In this document: piece after piece, positions 35,658-44,660 of the stretch | Layout: each line of letters opens with the position of its first letter | Position numbering within the stretch: position 1 is the first letter of the stretch | From: Litorivivens lipolytica | GTDB lineage: Bacteria; Pseudomonadota; Gammaproteobacteria; Pseudomonadales; Spongiibacteraceae | Length of the DNA: 64,000 nucleotides | Assembly (NCBI RefSeq): GCF_014191715.1 | Contig: NZ_JACHWY010000001.1 | Coordinates: 744,001-808,000 of the forward strand | Direction: 5' to 3' | Notes under the pieces: model-generated | The model's database searches: none | The model's input: the letters and a program-made list of their open reading frames with translations, nothing else | Told to the model about the DNA's origin: nothing | Position numbers and translations under genes: made by a program

Positions 35658-37127
35658 TTAACTCTCTTTGGGGTAGATGGCGTAATCTACGCCAGCCATT
35701 TTTTCCAGAATACGGTGTACCTGGCAGCTGTAACCGAATTCGTTGTCGTACCAACAATAGATCACTGCCGAACTGCCATTCACAATGGTAGCTTCACTAT
35801 CGTAGATACAGGCATGGCGCGACCCAACGAAATCGCTGGAGACCACCTCTGGCGAGTTTGAGTAATCGATTTGCTTGCGCAGCGGCGAATGCAGCGCAAC
35901 CTTGCGCATGTACTCATTCACCTCTTCAACGGTTGTTTCGCGGCCGAGAGTCAGTTTCATGATCGCCATGGAAACGTTTGGCGTCGGTACTCGGATAGCG
36001 TTACCGGTCAGTTTGCCCTGCATCTGGGGCAACACTTTACCCACTGCTTTGGCCGCACCGGTTTCGGTGAGTACCATGTTCAGCGGGGCGCTGCGACCAC
36101 GGCGCTTGGCGCTGTGGTAGTTGTCAATCAGGTTCTGGTCATTGGTATAGGCGTGTACGGTCTCAACGTGACCGTTGATCACCTGGAATTCGTCATCCAG
36201 CGCCTTCAGCGGCGGCGCGATGGCGTTGGTGGTACAGCTCGCCGCAGAAATGATCGCGTCGTCATCACTGATTTCACCATCGTTGATACCGTAAACGATA
36301 TTCTTCAGATCGCCTTTACCGGGCGCGGTCAGAATTACCTTGGCCACACCGGGGCAGGCCAGATGCTGGGACAGACCATCACGGTCACGCCACTTACCGG
36401 TGTTGTCCACAACGATAGCGTCTTTAATACCGTATTCGGTGTAGTCAATTTCCTGGGGTGAGCCGGCGTAGATCACTTTGATCTCATTGCCGTTGGCCAC
36501 AAAGGAGCTGCGCTCTTCATCTACCCGGATAGTGCCGCGGAACTGACCGTGCACGGAGTCACGCTGCAGCAAGCTGGCGCGCTTGACCAGATCGTCTTCC
36601 TTGCCGCTCGGGCGAACCACAACCGCCTTCAGGCGCAGGTTCTCGCCGCCACCGGCTTTTTCAATCAGCAGACGGGCCATCAGGCGACCAATACGACCAA
36701 AGCCGTAGAGAATCACATCACGCGGCTCGCGCGTCGGCTCGGCAGAAGCGCCAATCAGGTCCGAAACCTGACTTTTTACGTATTCATCAACAGAAACGCC
36801 CTGCGCCTTGCCTTCGGTTTCATAACCAACAGCAATGCGACCGGCATCAATATGGGCCGTACCCAGATCCAGCGCGGCCAGCGCCTTGATCACGGGGAAG
36901 GTTTCAAATTCGGAGAGTTCGTTCTGTTCAACCTGACGCACAAAGCGATGCGCCTGCATGATTTCCAGAACCGACTTATTGACCAGAGCCTGACCGTAAA
37001 TGTAGGTCTTGACGTTGTTGTTGCGGTAAAGCTTGCCAACCAGAGGGATCATACCCTCTGCAAGCGCTTCACGCTCCTTCCAATCAGCGAAATAATCGGC
37101 CGGACGTGCACGTTTTCTCTCGGTCAC
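35658..37127 (-). CDS. Glyceraldehyde-3-phosphate dehydrogenase, long form
   Basis: A GAPDH of about 489 residues, against about 335 in glycolytic GapA. The GTG at 37127 with AGGG eight bases upstream is used; longer readings extend into the promoter. About 130 residues precede the catalytic part, then NAD-binding YGFGRIGRLMARLL (about 140) and the active-site Cys in SAASCTTNAIAPP (about 296), with the C-terminal YDNEFGYS. This extended form is found in Pseudomonas and relatives next to mfd; the N-terminal part (WKEREALAEGMIPLVGKLYR) has no known function to me. It may act in gluconeogenesis, but that is inference. Confidence 0.92.
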   Translation of the reverse strand: MTERKRARPADYFADWKEREALAEGMIPLVGKLYRNNNVKTYIYGQALVNKSVLEIMQAHRFVRQVEQNELSEFETFPVIKALAALDLGTAHIDAGRIAVGYETEGKAQGVSVDEYVKSQVSDLIGASAEPTREPRDVILYGFGRIGRLMARLLIEKAGGGENLRLKAVVVRPSGKEDDLVKRASLLQRDSVHGQFRGTIRVDEERSSFVANGNEIKVIYAGSPQEIDYTEYGIKDAIVVDNTGKWRDRDGLSQHLACPGVAKVILTAPGKGDLKNIVYGINDGEISDDDAIISAASCTTNAIAPPLKALDDEFQVINGHVETVHAYTNDQNLIDNYHSAKRRGRSAPLNMVLTETGAAKAVGKVLPQMQGKLTGNAIRVPTPNVSMAIMKLTLGRETTVEEVNEYMRKVALHSPLRKQIDYSNSPEVVSSDFVGSRHACIYDSEATIVNGSSAVIYCWYDNEFGYSCQVHRILEKMAGVDYAIYPKES

Positions 37128-37166
37128 TGCGGGTACCCTGTTGATTGCGCGGAAAAATGTGCGCGT

Positions 37167-37195
37167 ATTATCTTTATTCCGGCCCCGGAGTTCAA
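37167..37195 (-). promoter_or_regulatory. Sigma-70-type promoter for the GAPDH gene
   Basis: On the minus strand TTGAAC (37195-37190), a 17-base spacer and GATAAT (37172-37167). Both hexamers match the consensus at four or five of six positions. It lies 40 bp upstream of the chosen GTG. Confidence 0.5.
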
Positions 37196-37289
37196 CCAGA
37201 TCAACGGGTTTGACGACAACATTCCTATGTTTTACCGCCCGGAGGGCCACGCCCGGCGCCGCATTCACCCGGCCAATCAACACCATTCT

Positions 37290-37318
37290 GTGAAATTATG
37301 AGGCGCTCGGGCTAAAAT
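37290..37318 (+). promoter_or_regulatory. Sigma-70-type promoter for mfd
   Basis: GTGAAA (37290-37295), 17 bases, TAAAAT (37313-37318), 57 bases before the mfd GTG. It lies back to back with the GAPDH promoter. Confidence 0.42.
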
Positions 37319-37375
37319 GCGGCCCGCCTGAACAACCCACAGTCCCGAGGGACAAGCTGAGAGACCCCGCTTAAC

Positions 37376-40300
37376 GTGCTGACAACCGGTCTAGACCTCC
37401 AGATTCGCGCCGGTCGCAAACTGCGACTCGGCTCCGCCCACGCCGCCGCCCAAAGTCTGGCGATTGCCGAAATTGCCAGCCAGCGTCAGGGGCCGGTACT
37501 GCTGATTACTGACAACACCTCGGCGGCTTATCGCATGGAGCAGGAACTGCGCTTTTTTGCGCCGGAACTGCCCGTGCACTTACTGCCGGACTGGGAAACC
37601 CTGCCCTACGACGTCTTTTCTCCCCATCAGGACATCATTTCCGAGCGACTGCGCTGCCTGGCGGAGCTGCCGACAATGAGGCAAGGCGTTCTGGTGGTTC
37701 CCGTCACCACCCTGCTACACCGGCTGCCACCACTGGACTATATTCGCGGCCACAGTCTCCGGCTGGCGAAGGGCGAGGTTCTGGATCTCAAGGCCATGCG
37801 CCAGTCGCTGGAGAAAAGCGGCTATCGCCATGTCGACACGGTCTACGAACACGGCGAATACACCTTGCGCGGCGCCCTGCTCGATCTATTCCCCATGGGC
37901 AGCAAAGTGCCCTACCGGATTGACCTATTCGACGACGAAATTGACACCCTGCGCAGCTTCGACCCGGAAACCCAGCGCAGTATTGACCAGTTCGACAACA
38001 TCGACCTGCTGCCGGGGCGGGAATACCCCCTCGACGAAGCCGGCATCCGCAGTTTCCGGGACCGCTGGCACGCACGCTTTGATGTGGATCACCGCCAGTG
38101 CCCGGTGTATCAGGATATCTGCGACGGCATCCCCTCCGCCGGCATCGAATACTACTTACCTCTCTTCTTTAACGACTGCGCCACGCTGTTTGACTACCTC
38201 CCCGAGGACGCCACCATCGCCACCGGCGCGGGTATAGAAGCCGCTGCCGAACACTTCTGGCGCGACGCCCGCCAGCGCTTTGAACAGCGCCAGGGCGACC
38301 GGCAGCGTCCCGTGCTGACCCCAGCGGAAATCTTCCTCGCGGTTGAAGAGGTCTTTGGCAAGCTGAAAAAGCACCCGCAGCTTGTGCTGCACAGCGAAGC
38401 TTTGCCGATTGAGGGCGACAATATCAACCTGCCGTCGTCATCACCCCCGGCGCTGCAGATTGATGCTCACAATGAAGACCCGGCCGCGGCGCTGCGCAGT
38501 TTCAACGCCCAGCACCGGGTGCTGCTCTGCGCCGAATCCGCCGGGCGCCGCGAAGCCCTGTTGGAATTACTTGGCCGCCACAAGCTAAAACCGAAAGAAG
38601 TTAAAGGCTGGGAAGACTTTCTGACGGGTGCGGAGGCTTTGTGTATCACCACCGCGGCACTGGAACACGGTGTGGTACTGAGCGACGACAGGCTGGCCGC
38701 GGTTGCGGAAAGCCAGCTGTTTGGCCATCACGTGGCCCAGTCCCGGCGCCGTCGCAAGGCGACGACAACCACCGACCAGACCGTCAAGAATCTGGCCGAA
38801 CTGCGCATCGGTGCGCCGGTGGTCCATATCGATCATGGCGTTGGCCGCTATCAGGGCCTGCAGAGCATCGATGTCGACAACCAGACCGAAGAGTTTTTGA
38901 CACTGGAATATGCCGACGGCGCCAAGCTCTACGTTCCGGTCAGCGCCCTGCACATGATCAGCCGCTACAGCGGCGCAGACGCCGAGACGGCCCCACTCCA
39001 CAAACTCGGCACCGACCAATGGTCCAAGGCGCGCAAGAAAGCCGCCGAGAAAGTTCGTGATGTCGCCGCCGAGCTTCTCGACATTTACGCCAAACGCGAA
39101 GCCCGTCGCGGCTATGCCTATCCACTTGAGCGGGAAGACTACTTGCGCTTTAGCAGTGAATTTCCCTTTGAGGAAACACCAGACCAGGAACAGGCCATCG
39201 AGGCCGTAGTGCGCGATATGCAGGCGCCCAAACCGATGGATCGGTTGGTCTGTGGCGACGTGGGTTTTGGCAAAACCGAAGTGGCCATGCGCGCCGCATT
39301 CGTCGCCGTACAAAACAGCCGGCAAGTGGCGGTTCTGGTGCCCACCACTCTGCTCGCCCAGCAGCACTTTGAATCGTTCCGGGATCGCTTTGCCAACTGG
39401 CCGATTACCGTGGATGTGGTGTCGCGCTTTCGCAGTCAGGCGGAGCAGAGCGCCATTATTGAAAAACTGAACGCCGGCAAGATCGATATCCTGATCGGCA
39501 CCCACAAACTGCTCAGCAGCGACCTGAAATACAACAATCTGGGACTCGTGATTATCGACGAGGAACACCGCTTCGGCGTTCGCCAGAAAGAAGTGCTCAA
39601 GGCCCTGCGCGCGGAAGTGGATATCCTTACCCTGACCGCAACGCCTATTCCGCGAACGCTGAATATGTCCATGTCTGGGATGCGCGACCTGTCCATAATT
39701 GCCACTCCGCCAGCCCGCCGCCTCTCGGTTAAAACCTTCGTCCGGGAATACGACAGCGCACTGGTAAAAGAAGCCATCCTCCGGGAGATCCTCCGGGGCG
39801 GACAGGTGTATTACCTGCACAACGATGTCAAAACCATTGAAAAGGCAGCGCGGGAGCTCCAGGAATCCGTGCCGGAAATCCGGGTTGCAGTGGGCCACGG
39901 CCAGATGCGCGAACGCGATCTGGAACAGGTAATGAGCGACTTCTACCACAAGCGCTTTAACGTGCTGGTGTGCTCCACCATAATCGAGACCGGTATCGAC
40001 GTTCCCAATGCCAATACCATTATTATTGAGCGCGCCGATAAATTCGGGCTCGCCCAGCTCCATCAGCTGCGCGGCCGGGTTGGGCGCTCCCACCACCAGG
40101 CCTACGCTTATCTGCTGACGCCGCCCGCGCGGCAAATGACCCCGGACGCAGAGAAACGCCTGACCGCCATCAGCGAAGCCGACACTCTCGGTGCCGGCTT
40201 TACGCTCGCGACCCACGATCTGGAAATTCGCGGCGCGGGTGAATTGCTCGGCGACGAGCAGAGCGGGCAGATCAGCGCCGTGGGCTTCAGTCTTTATATG

Positions 40301-40810
40301 GAAATGCTGGAGCGCGCCGTTACTGCCATCAAGGAAGGCCGCACCGTCGATCTGGAAAAACCGGCGGCCAATACCGATATCAATCTGCGCTTGCCCGCCC
40401 TTATCCCCGATGATTATCTGCCGGACATTCAGGGCCGCCTGATTCTCTACAAGCGCATAGCCAGCGCTACCAGCGAAGACGATCTGCGCGAGCTTCAGGT
40501 GGAAATGATCGATCGTTTCGGCCTGCTACCGGAACCCACTAAAAACCTGTTCCGCCTGGCAAAGCTGAAACTGGATGCCGACCGGCTCGGGATACTCAAG
40601 GTGGAAGCCTCCGCACAGGGCGGTCGTCTGGAATTCTCCGATGAACCGCGAATCGACCCTGCGAACCTGGTCACGCTGGTACAGACCAAACCCGCCCGTT
40701 ATCGACTCGACGGCGCCACCGCCTTGCGCTTCTCGGAACCCTTGGCTGATAATGAGGCCCGCTTCCAGTTTGTCGAAAACCTAATAAGAGAGCTCGCTCC
40801 CGCCGCATGA
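37376..40810 (+). CDS. mfd: Transcription-repair coupling factor
   Basis: A 1144-residue protein that removes RNA polymerase stalled at DNA damage and recruits UvrA. N-terminal UvrB-homology region (LPDWETLPYDVFSPH), RNA-polymerase-interacting domain (PVVHIDHGVGRYQG), then the RecG-like translocase with Walker A CGDVGFGKTEVAMRAA, DEEH box (IIDEEHRFGVRQKE), TATPIPRTLNMS and QLRGRVGRS. The C-terminal TRCF domain is complete. Length matches E. coli (1148). The start is GTG, with only a weak ribosome binding site. It overlaps csiV by ATGA. Confidence 0.97.
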   Translation: MLTTGLDLQIRAGRKLRLGSAHAAAQSLAIAEIASQRQGPVLLITDNTSAAYRMEQELRFFAPELPVHLLPDWETLPYDVFSPHQDIISERLRCLAELPTMRQGVLVVPVTTLLHRLPPLDYIRGHSLRLAKGEVLDLKAMRQSLEKSGYRHVDTVYEHGEYTLRGALLDLFPMGSKVPYRIDLFDDEIDTLRSFDPETQRSIDQFDNIDLLPGREYPLDEAGIRSFRDRWHARFDVDHRQCPVYQDICDGIPSAGIEYYLPLFFNDCATLFDYLPEDATIATGAGIEAAAEHFWRDARQRFEQRQGDRQRPVLTPAEIFLAVEEVFGKLKKHPQLVLHSEALPIEGDNINLPSSSPPALQIDAHNEDPAAALRSFNAQHRVLLCAESAGRREALLELLGRHKLKPKEVKGWEDFLTGAEALCITTAALEHGVVLSDDRLAAVAESQLFGHHVAQSRRRRKATTTTDQTVKNLAELRIGAPVVHIDHGVGRYQGLQSIDVDNQTEEFLTLEYADGAKLYVPVSALHMISRYSGADAETAPLHKLGTDQWSKARKKAAEKVRDVAAELLDIYAKREARRGYAYPLEREDYLRFSSEFPFEETPDQEQAIEAVVRDMQAPKPMDRLVCGDVGFGKTEVAMRAAFVAVQNSRQVAVLVPTTLLAQQHFESFRDRFANWPITVDVVSRFRSQAEQSAIIEKLNAGKIDILIGTHKLLSSDLKYNNLGLVIIDEEHRFGVRQKEVLKALRAEVDILTLTATPIPRTLNMSMSGMRDLSIIATPPARRLSVKTFVREYDSALVKEAILREILRGGQVYYLHNDVKTIEKAARELQESVPEIRVAVGHGQMRERDLEQVMSDFYHKRFNVLVCSTIIETGIDVPNANTIIIERADKFGLAQLHQLRGRVGRSHHQAYAYLLTPPARQMTPDAEKRLTAISEADTLGAGFTLATHDLEIRGAGELLGDEQSGQISAVGFSLYMEMLERAVTAIKEGRTVDLEKPAANTDINLRLPALIPDDYLPDIQGRLILYKRIASATSEDDLRELQVEMIDRFGLLPEPTKNLFRLAKLKLDADRLGILKVEASAQGGRLEFSDEPRIDPANLVTLVQTKPARYRLDGATALRFSEPLADNEARFQFVENLIRELAPAA

Positions 40811-41967
40811 ATATCTTCCCTCGAATCCTGTTGGCTGCCGCGCTGACACTCTCCGGTCACAGCCTGCTCGCCGAAACGCCTGACAGCAAGGCGCTGGAAG
40901 GCTGGTACCAGATTCATCTGGCGGTCTTTGCCCACCGCACCGATGCCGGCGAGTACGATGAAATATGGCGCAACCAGCTGCAGCTGCGCTACCCGAAAGG
41001 TCTGACGCGTCTGAAAACGCGCGAAAAATTTCTGGCTGACCTGTGCTCACCCGCTGCTACCGCTGGCAGCGGTGAAAACCGCCTACTGGATATTCTCGAG
41101 CGGGTTGACTCCGGAGAGGGTTATCCCGACGACTACCGCGAACCGTCTGCCCCCGCCGGCGTGCAACAGGCTCTCGACCCTGCCTGTAAAGAGCTGTATC
41201 CGGAGCGCTTCCCAGAATCTGCAGAGGAACAGGCCAATGCCCGCGCCCAGGCGACCGTCGAAGAAGCGGCTTCGCTGCTGAGCGACCCGAACGCGCTCGG
41301 CACAACAACGTCCAACGGCGTTACCAAACCGCCGCTGCCGTTTATTCTGGCCAAGGAGAGTAGCGACGCAGAATTTGCCGGCATGGTTAAGAAGATTCGC
41401 GGCGCTCATCGCTATCGACTGCTGTTTAGCGGCTCTTGGCCACAGCGCCTGAATCCCCGCGACAGCGCCACCCCCATTCTGATTCAGGGCGGTGACCCGG
41501 TCGGCCAGCACTTTGAATTGGAGGGCTATATCAAGGTCGCACTGGAGCGCTACCTGCACATTGATACCGACCTGTGGCTGAGCGACTTTGGCCGCGGCGC
41601 AGCCATTTTGCAGTCAGCCCAGCGCTTTGAGCTCAGTGAAGAAGAACTGCAAGCGGCGCGACGGCGGGAATTTCCCGCCCTGCCAACCCCCTTCCCGGTC
41701 AATGACCCGGGCTTTAGACCCGAGCAGGAGAATCCGCTTCCCGAGGATGACATGGCGATGGAAAACGAACAGAACCGCCCTGCCAGCAACCTCGATGTCC
41801 TGATGGCCAATGACAGCAGCTACTATGTGGAACGCACCGTCGTCATGCGCCAAAACCGGCGCATGCGCAGTGGCGAGGTGCATTATCTGGACCATCCGCT
41901 GTTTGGTGTGATCGTCAAAATCACACCCATCACCGGCAAAGCCAGCGATAAAACGGCTATGCGCTGA
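40807..41967 (+). CDS. csiV: CsiV family periplasmic peptidoglycan-binding protein
   Basis: A 386-residue exported protein with signal peptide MNIFPRILLAAALTLSGH (cut near LLAE). The mature protein carries the CsiV features WYQIHLAVFAHR near the start and, at the end, a strand-rich part with MRQNRRMRSGEVHYLDHPLFG. In Vibrio CsiV is a cell-shape factor that activates LpoA/PBP1a in response to D-amino acids. It is coupled to mfd, a position that I recall is conserved in pseudomonads. Its 3' end overlaps the oppositely transcribed MTI phosphorylase gene by 11 bases. Confidence 0.82.
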   Translation: MNIFPRILLAAALTLSGHSLLAETPDSKALEGWYQIHLAVFAHRTDAGEYDEIWRNQLQLRYPKGLTRLKTREKFLADLCSPAATAGSGENRLLDILERVDSGEGYPDDYREPSAPAGVQQALDPACKELYPERFPESAEEQANARAQATVEEAASLLSDPNALGTTTSNGVTKPPLPFILAKESSDAEFAGMVKKIRGAHRYRLLFSGSWPQRLNPRDSATPILIQGGDPVGQHFELEGYIKVALERYLHIDTDLWLSDFGRGAAILQSAQRFELSEEELQAARRREFPALPTPFPVNDPGFRPEQENPLPEDDMAMENEQNRPASNLDVLMANDSSYYVERTVVMRQNRRMRSGEVHYLDHPLFGVIVKITPITGKASDKTAMR

Positions 41968-42697
41968 CCGCAGTCGCCAGCACCTGCTTTACCGTTTGCA
42001 TGCCGGAGTCAATTACCTTCTGGATATCGTCCATGGTAATCGGCTCACTGCTGAGACCCGCCGCGGGATTCACCACCAAGCACAGGGAGGCGTAATCAAG
42101 ACCGGCCTCCCGGGCCAGCCCGGCTTCCGGCATAGCGGTCATCCCCACCAAATCAGCACCATCGCGCTTCAAGCGCTGAATTTCGGCGGCCGTTTCCAAA
42201 CGTGGCCCCTGAGTACAGGCGTAAACCCCACCATCAACCAGCGCGACGCCCTCTGACTGCCCCGCCGCCAGAATGCGACGGCGCAAGGCCATACTGTAGG
42301 GCTCCCCCAAATCCACATGATCCAGACGACCATCACTGCCATCGTAAAACGTATGTTCGCGACCGTAGCTGTAATCGATGATCTGATCCGGTACCACCAG
42401 CGCACCGGTACCGCAGTCCGGATGAATCCCGCCCACCGCATTGACCGCAATAACCTGACTGATACCTAGCGACTTCAGACCCCAGATATTCGCCCGGTAG
42501 TTAATCTTGTGAGGCGGAAACTTATGACCGTCGCCATGCCTTGGCAGGAAGACAAACTCGCTACCTTGATAGCGCATACGCCGCAAAGGCGCACTGGCTT
42601 CACCGTATGGCGTCTCTATCGGCTCAGACGAAATGTGCTCCGCCCCCTGCCAATCACACAAACCGGTGCCGCCGATAATGGCAATCAGGTCACTCAC
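41957..42697 (-). CDS. S-methyl-5'-thioinosine phosphorylase (MTAP/PNP family)
   Basis: A 246-residue purine nucleoside phosphorylase of the MTAP family. It contains IIGGTGLCDW (phosphate loop), LPRHGDGHKFPPHKINYRAN and NAVGGIHPD. The purine-contacting residue is N210 in VVNPAAG, where MTA phosphorylases have Asp (as in DYD). Asn favours a 6-oxopurine, which fits methylthioinosine as in the Pseudomonas enzyme rather than methylthioadenosine. The start is GTG, sharing one base with the mscS stop. The next enzyme, MtnA, is at 24364-25410; the deaminase that would make methylthioinosine is not in the window. Confidence 0.88.
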   Translation of the reverse strand: MSDLIAIIGGTGLCDWQGAEHISSEPIETPYGEASAPLRRMRYQGSEFVFLPRHGDGHKFPPHKINYRANIWGLKSLGISQVIAVNAVGGIHPDCGTGALVVPDQIIDYSYGREHTFYDGSDGRLDHVDLGEPYSMALRRRILAAGQSEGVALVDGGVYACTQGPRLETAAEIQRLKRDGADLVGMTAMPEAGLAREAGLDYASLCLVVNPAAGLSSEPITMDDIQKVIDSGMQTVKQVLATAVSA

Positions 42698-43887
42698 TAC
42701 TCTGCTTCCTTGTGGCTGTTTTCGTCTGCATCTTGTTTTGCGCTGCCCGCTTTCGATTTGGATTCACTGGCACCTTCGCGTCCGTTTGCAGCCTGCTGTT
42801 CAATCTGCTGCGCGGTTTCCTGCTGCAACTTGATCGTCGATGTGGGGTAAGCCACGTCAGCCTCGTGCTTGTGAATGATTTCCAGAATATCGAGCAAGAT
42901 GGACTGCTTGATCGCGTGGTATTCAACCCACTTGGTGGTTTTGGTAAAGGTGTAGATAAAGAAATCCAGCGATGACGCGCCAAAACTGTTGAAATTCACA
43001 ATCAGGGTTTTGCCTTGATCAATCTCATCGTGCTGTTCGAGATAGCTGCGCACCTCATCAACGATACTGCGCAACTGCCGCGCATCGTCATAACGCAGAC
43101 CAATCGTTTCGTAAATTCGACGATTGAGCATCCGCGAGGGGTTTTCAACCGAGATTTGGGTAAAGGTTGCGTTGGGAACATAAAGCGGCCGCTGGTCAAA
43201 GGTGCGAATCCGGGTCTGACGCCAACCGATATTTTCAACGGTGCCTTCAATATTCTTGTCCGGCGAACGGATCCAGTCGCCCACCGCAAAGGGACGATCC
43301 AGATACACCATCAGACCACCAAAAAAATTCGCCAGCAGATCTTTTGCCGCAAAACCGACCGCGATGCCGCCTACGCCACCGAAGGCCAGTACCCCGGTAA
43401 TGCTGTAGCCGAGTGACTGCATTACCACCAGAAGCGCCGTGATAATAATGGCGGTTTTGACCAATTTACCCAGCGCCATCACCGTGGTCGGGTCAAAGGG
43501 CTGATCGGAACGAGTGTATTCACCGGACAGCAAGCGCTGCTCGACTTCCCGCACCAGCCCCACCAAAAACCAGGTCAGGATCAGCACGGCCATCACAGAG
43601 CGCAGTGAATTCAGCAGGGTAAAAATCTCGGCTTCGGAGGTCTGCAGAATTAATTGCAGCGCGTAACTGAAACCCACCAGCCAGATCATCCAGTACGCCG
43701 GCCGACGTACCGACGCTAGAACCGCGTCATCCCATACGTTGTGGGTCTTTTCCAAGTGGACTTGCAGGCGATTCAGCGCGCGCCCTACCAAATAATTGAC
43801 GATGGCCGTGGCCAGCACCGCCATAAACACCTTCCACAACCAAGGGTAGTCTCCCCCCGGTAATTTCTGCAGCCATTCTTCTATCAT
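42697..43887 (-). CDS. Mechanosensitive channel, MscS family
   Basis: A 396-residue inner-membrane channel protein. Four or five membrane helices cover the first 165 residues; the pore-lining helix and gate are in ITGVLAFGGVGGIAVGFAAKD (shown in part), followed by LLANFFGGLMVYLDRPFAVGDWI, the MscS-family signature. The beta domain (GTVENIGWRQTRIRTFDQRP) and the C-terminal mixed domain follow. The final 55 residues are Gln-, Glu- and Lys-rich and probably unstructured. It resembles YbdG/mini-conductance types and releases ions on osmotic downshock. The gene is divergent from the acidic-protein gene. Confidence 0.92.
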   Translation of the reverse strand: MIEEWLQKLPGGDYPWLWKVFMAVLATAIVNYLVGRALNRLQVHLEKTHNVWDDAVLASVRRPAYWMIWLVGFSYALQLILQTSEAEIFTLLNSLRSVMAVLILTWFLVGLVREVEQRLLSGEYTRSDQPFDPTTVMALGKLVKTAIIITALLVVMQSLGYSITGVLAFGGVGGIAVGFAAKDLLANFFGGLMVYLDRPFAVGDWIRSPDKNIEGTVENIGWRQTRIRTFDQRPLYVPNATFTQISVENPSRMLNRRIYETIGLRYDDARQLRSIVDEVRSYLEQHDEIDQGKTLIVNFNSFGASSLDFFIYTFTKTTKWVEYHAIKQSILLDILEIIHKHEADVAYPTSTIKLQQETAQQIEQQAANGREGASESKSKAGSAKQDADENSHKEAE

Positions 43888-44207
43888 TGTTGGTCCCCGG
43901 AATCAGCGCGACACAGCGTTTTAGTCGCTTGCAAAAAGTGCCCGCATCACAGCATGGCATTTTGTCCTAGAATATTTTTTTAGGACAGCCCCATCCGTTA
44001 TGCAAACTCCGAATAAAAAAAGCCCTTGCGCAGCAGGCTTCTACTCTCGAATAAAATTTAAACGAATGAAAAACCAGTGATTTTACGCGCAGTACGGGTT
44101 ATTGCGTAGGCCAGATGGCATGAATTTTTTGTGCAATTCCGGTGCTGGACAGCAAACACGCGAGTGATACTTTACAGGTGACACCACGCCACTTTGAGGA
44201 GTATCCA
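43888..44207. other. Intergenic region between mscS and the acidic-protein gene (320 bp)
   Basis: Divergent region, richer in A and T than its neighbours (clusters around 43970 and 44045). It holds the minus-strand terminator-like hairpin at 44014-44040 and A/T-rich TTTAAATTTTAT (minus strand, about 44047-44058) that could be a -10 region just upstream of it. The rest shows no coding frame or dyad that I can support. Confidence 0.5.
44014..44040 (-). terminator. Intrinsic terminator-like hairpin upstream of mscS
   Basis: On the minus strand AAGCC (44040-44036) pairs with GGCTT (44024-44020), with an inner TGC-TGC-GCA pairing, followed at once by a run of seven T (44020-44014) and ATT. This is a good intrinsic terminator form, but no minus-strand gene ends here; mscS starts 127 bp further on. 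It may be a leader attenuator or the end of a short RNA. Confidence 0.5.
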
Positions 44208-44513
44208 ATGAATAATGTCACACCCCAGGTGGGGAGCTGGTACAAAGACCTTCAACTCGGTTCGATCTTTGAAGTTGTCGCGATCGACGACGCGATTGAA
44301 ACCCAACTGCTGGACGGCGCGCTCTGCGAGTTCGACATGGAGAGCTGGGACGAACTGGTACTGGAACCCGTTGAAGAGCCGGAGGATTGGCGCAACCCCT
44401 TTGAGCTATCCGACGACGACTATCGCGATCCCAGCGACTATAACGGCGACGACTGGTCCAACCCGCTGGAAATCGAACCCGATACAATCAATGGTCTGAT
44501 CGACGATTTCTGA
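44208..44513 (+). CDS. Small acidic conserved protein (DUF6763-like)
   Basis: A 101-residue, strongly acidic protein. The ATG at 44208 has GAGGAG six bases upstream; the reading 22 codons longer lacks this. It begins with VGSWYKDLQLGSIFEVVAIDD, a small beta-strand unit, and ends in a long Asp/Glu/Trp-containing tail (EPEDWRNPFELSDDDYRDPS). I recall such proteins as DUF6763, common near lexA or topA genes in gammaproteobacteria. Function unknown; the charge suggests it binds a basic partner. Confidence 0.75.
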   Translation: MNNVTPQVGSWYKDLQLGSIFEVVAIDDAIETQLLDGALCEFDMESWDELVLEPVEEPEDWRNPFELSDDDYRDPSDYNGDDWSNPLEIEPDTINGLIDDF

Positions 44514-44525
44514 TCGACCCTTCCC

Positions 44526-44545
44526 GCGCGATCTCCCGGTCGCGC
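44526..44545 (+). terminator. Weak terminator-like hairpin after the acidic-protein gene
   Basis: GCGCGA-TCTCCCGG-TCGCGC, a six-base GC-rich stem, 13 bp after the stop codon, followed by a pyrimidine-rich CCTCTATCT. The T-content is low. Confidence 0.35.
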
Positions 44546-44615
44546 CCTCTATCTATATATCCGCCTATCGCGTACTCAAAGTTTCTTTAAAAAAAGCCTT
44601 GCAGAGACAACCTTA

Positions 44616-44631
44616 CTGTATATACTAACAG
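44616..44631 (+). promoter_or_regulatory. SOS box 1 (LexA operator)
   Basis: CTGTATATACTAACAG matches the LexA consensus CTG-N10-CAG with an AT-rich centre. It lies 30 bp upstream of lexA, as expected for LexA autoregulation. Confidence 0.9.
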
Positions 44632-44635
44632 CATA

Positions 44636-44651
44636 CTGTATATTCAGACAG
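44636..44651 (+). promoter_or_regulatory. SOS box 2 (LexA operator)
   Basis: CTGTATATTCAGACAG, CTG-N10-CAG, begins 20 bp after the first box, about two helical turns, so both lie on one DNA face. The tandem pair is as in E. coli lexA. Confidence 0.85.
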
Positions 44652-44660
44652 GTTATCGAT

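Noticed and set aside
38585-40216. A 543-codon minus-strand frame opposite mfd
   Set aside because: It lies wholly within mfd, whose motifs are complete. Its protein has no recognisable motif, and long antisense frames are common in GC-rich genes.
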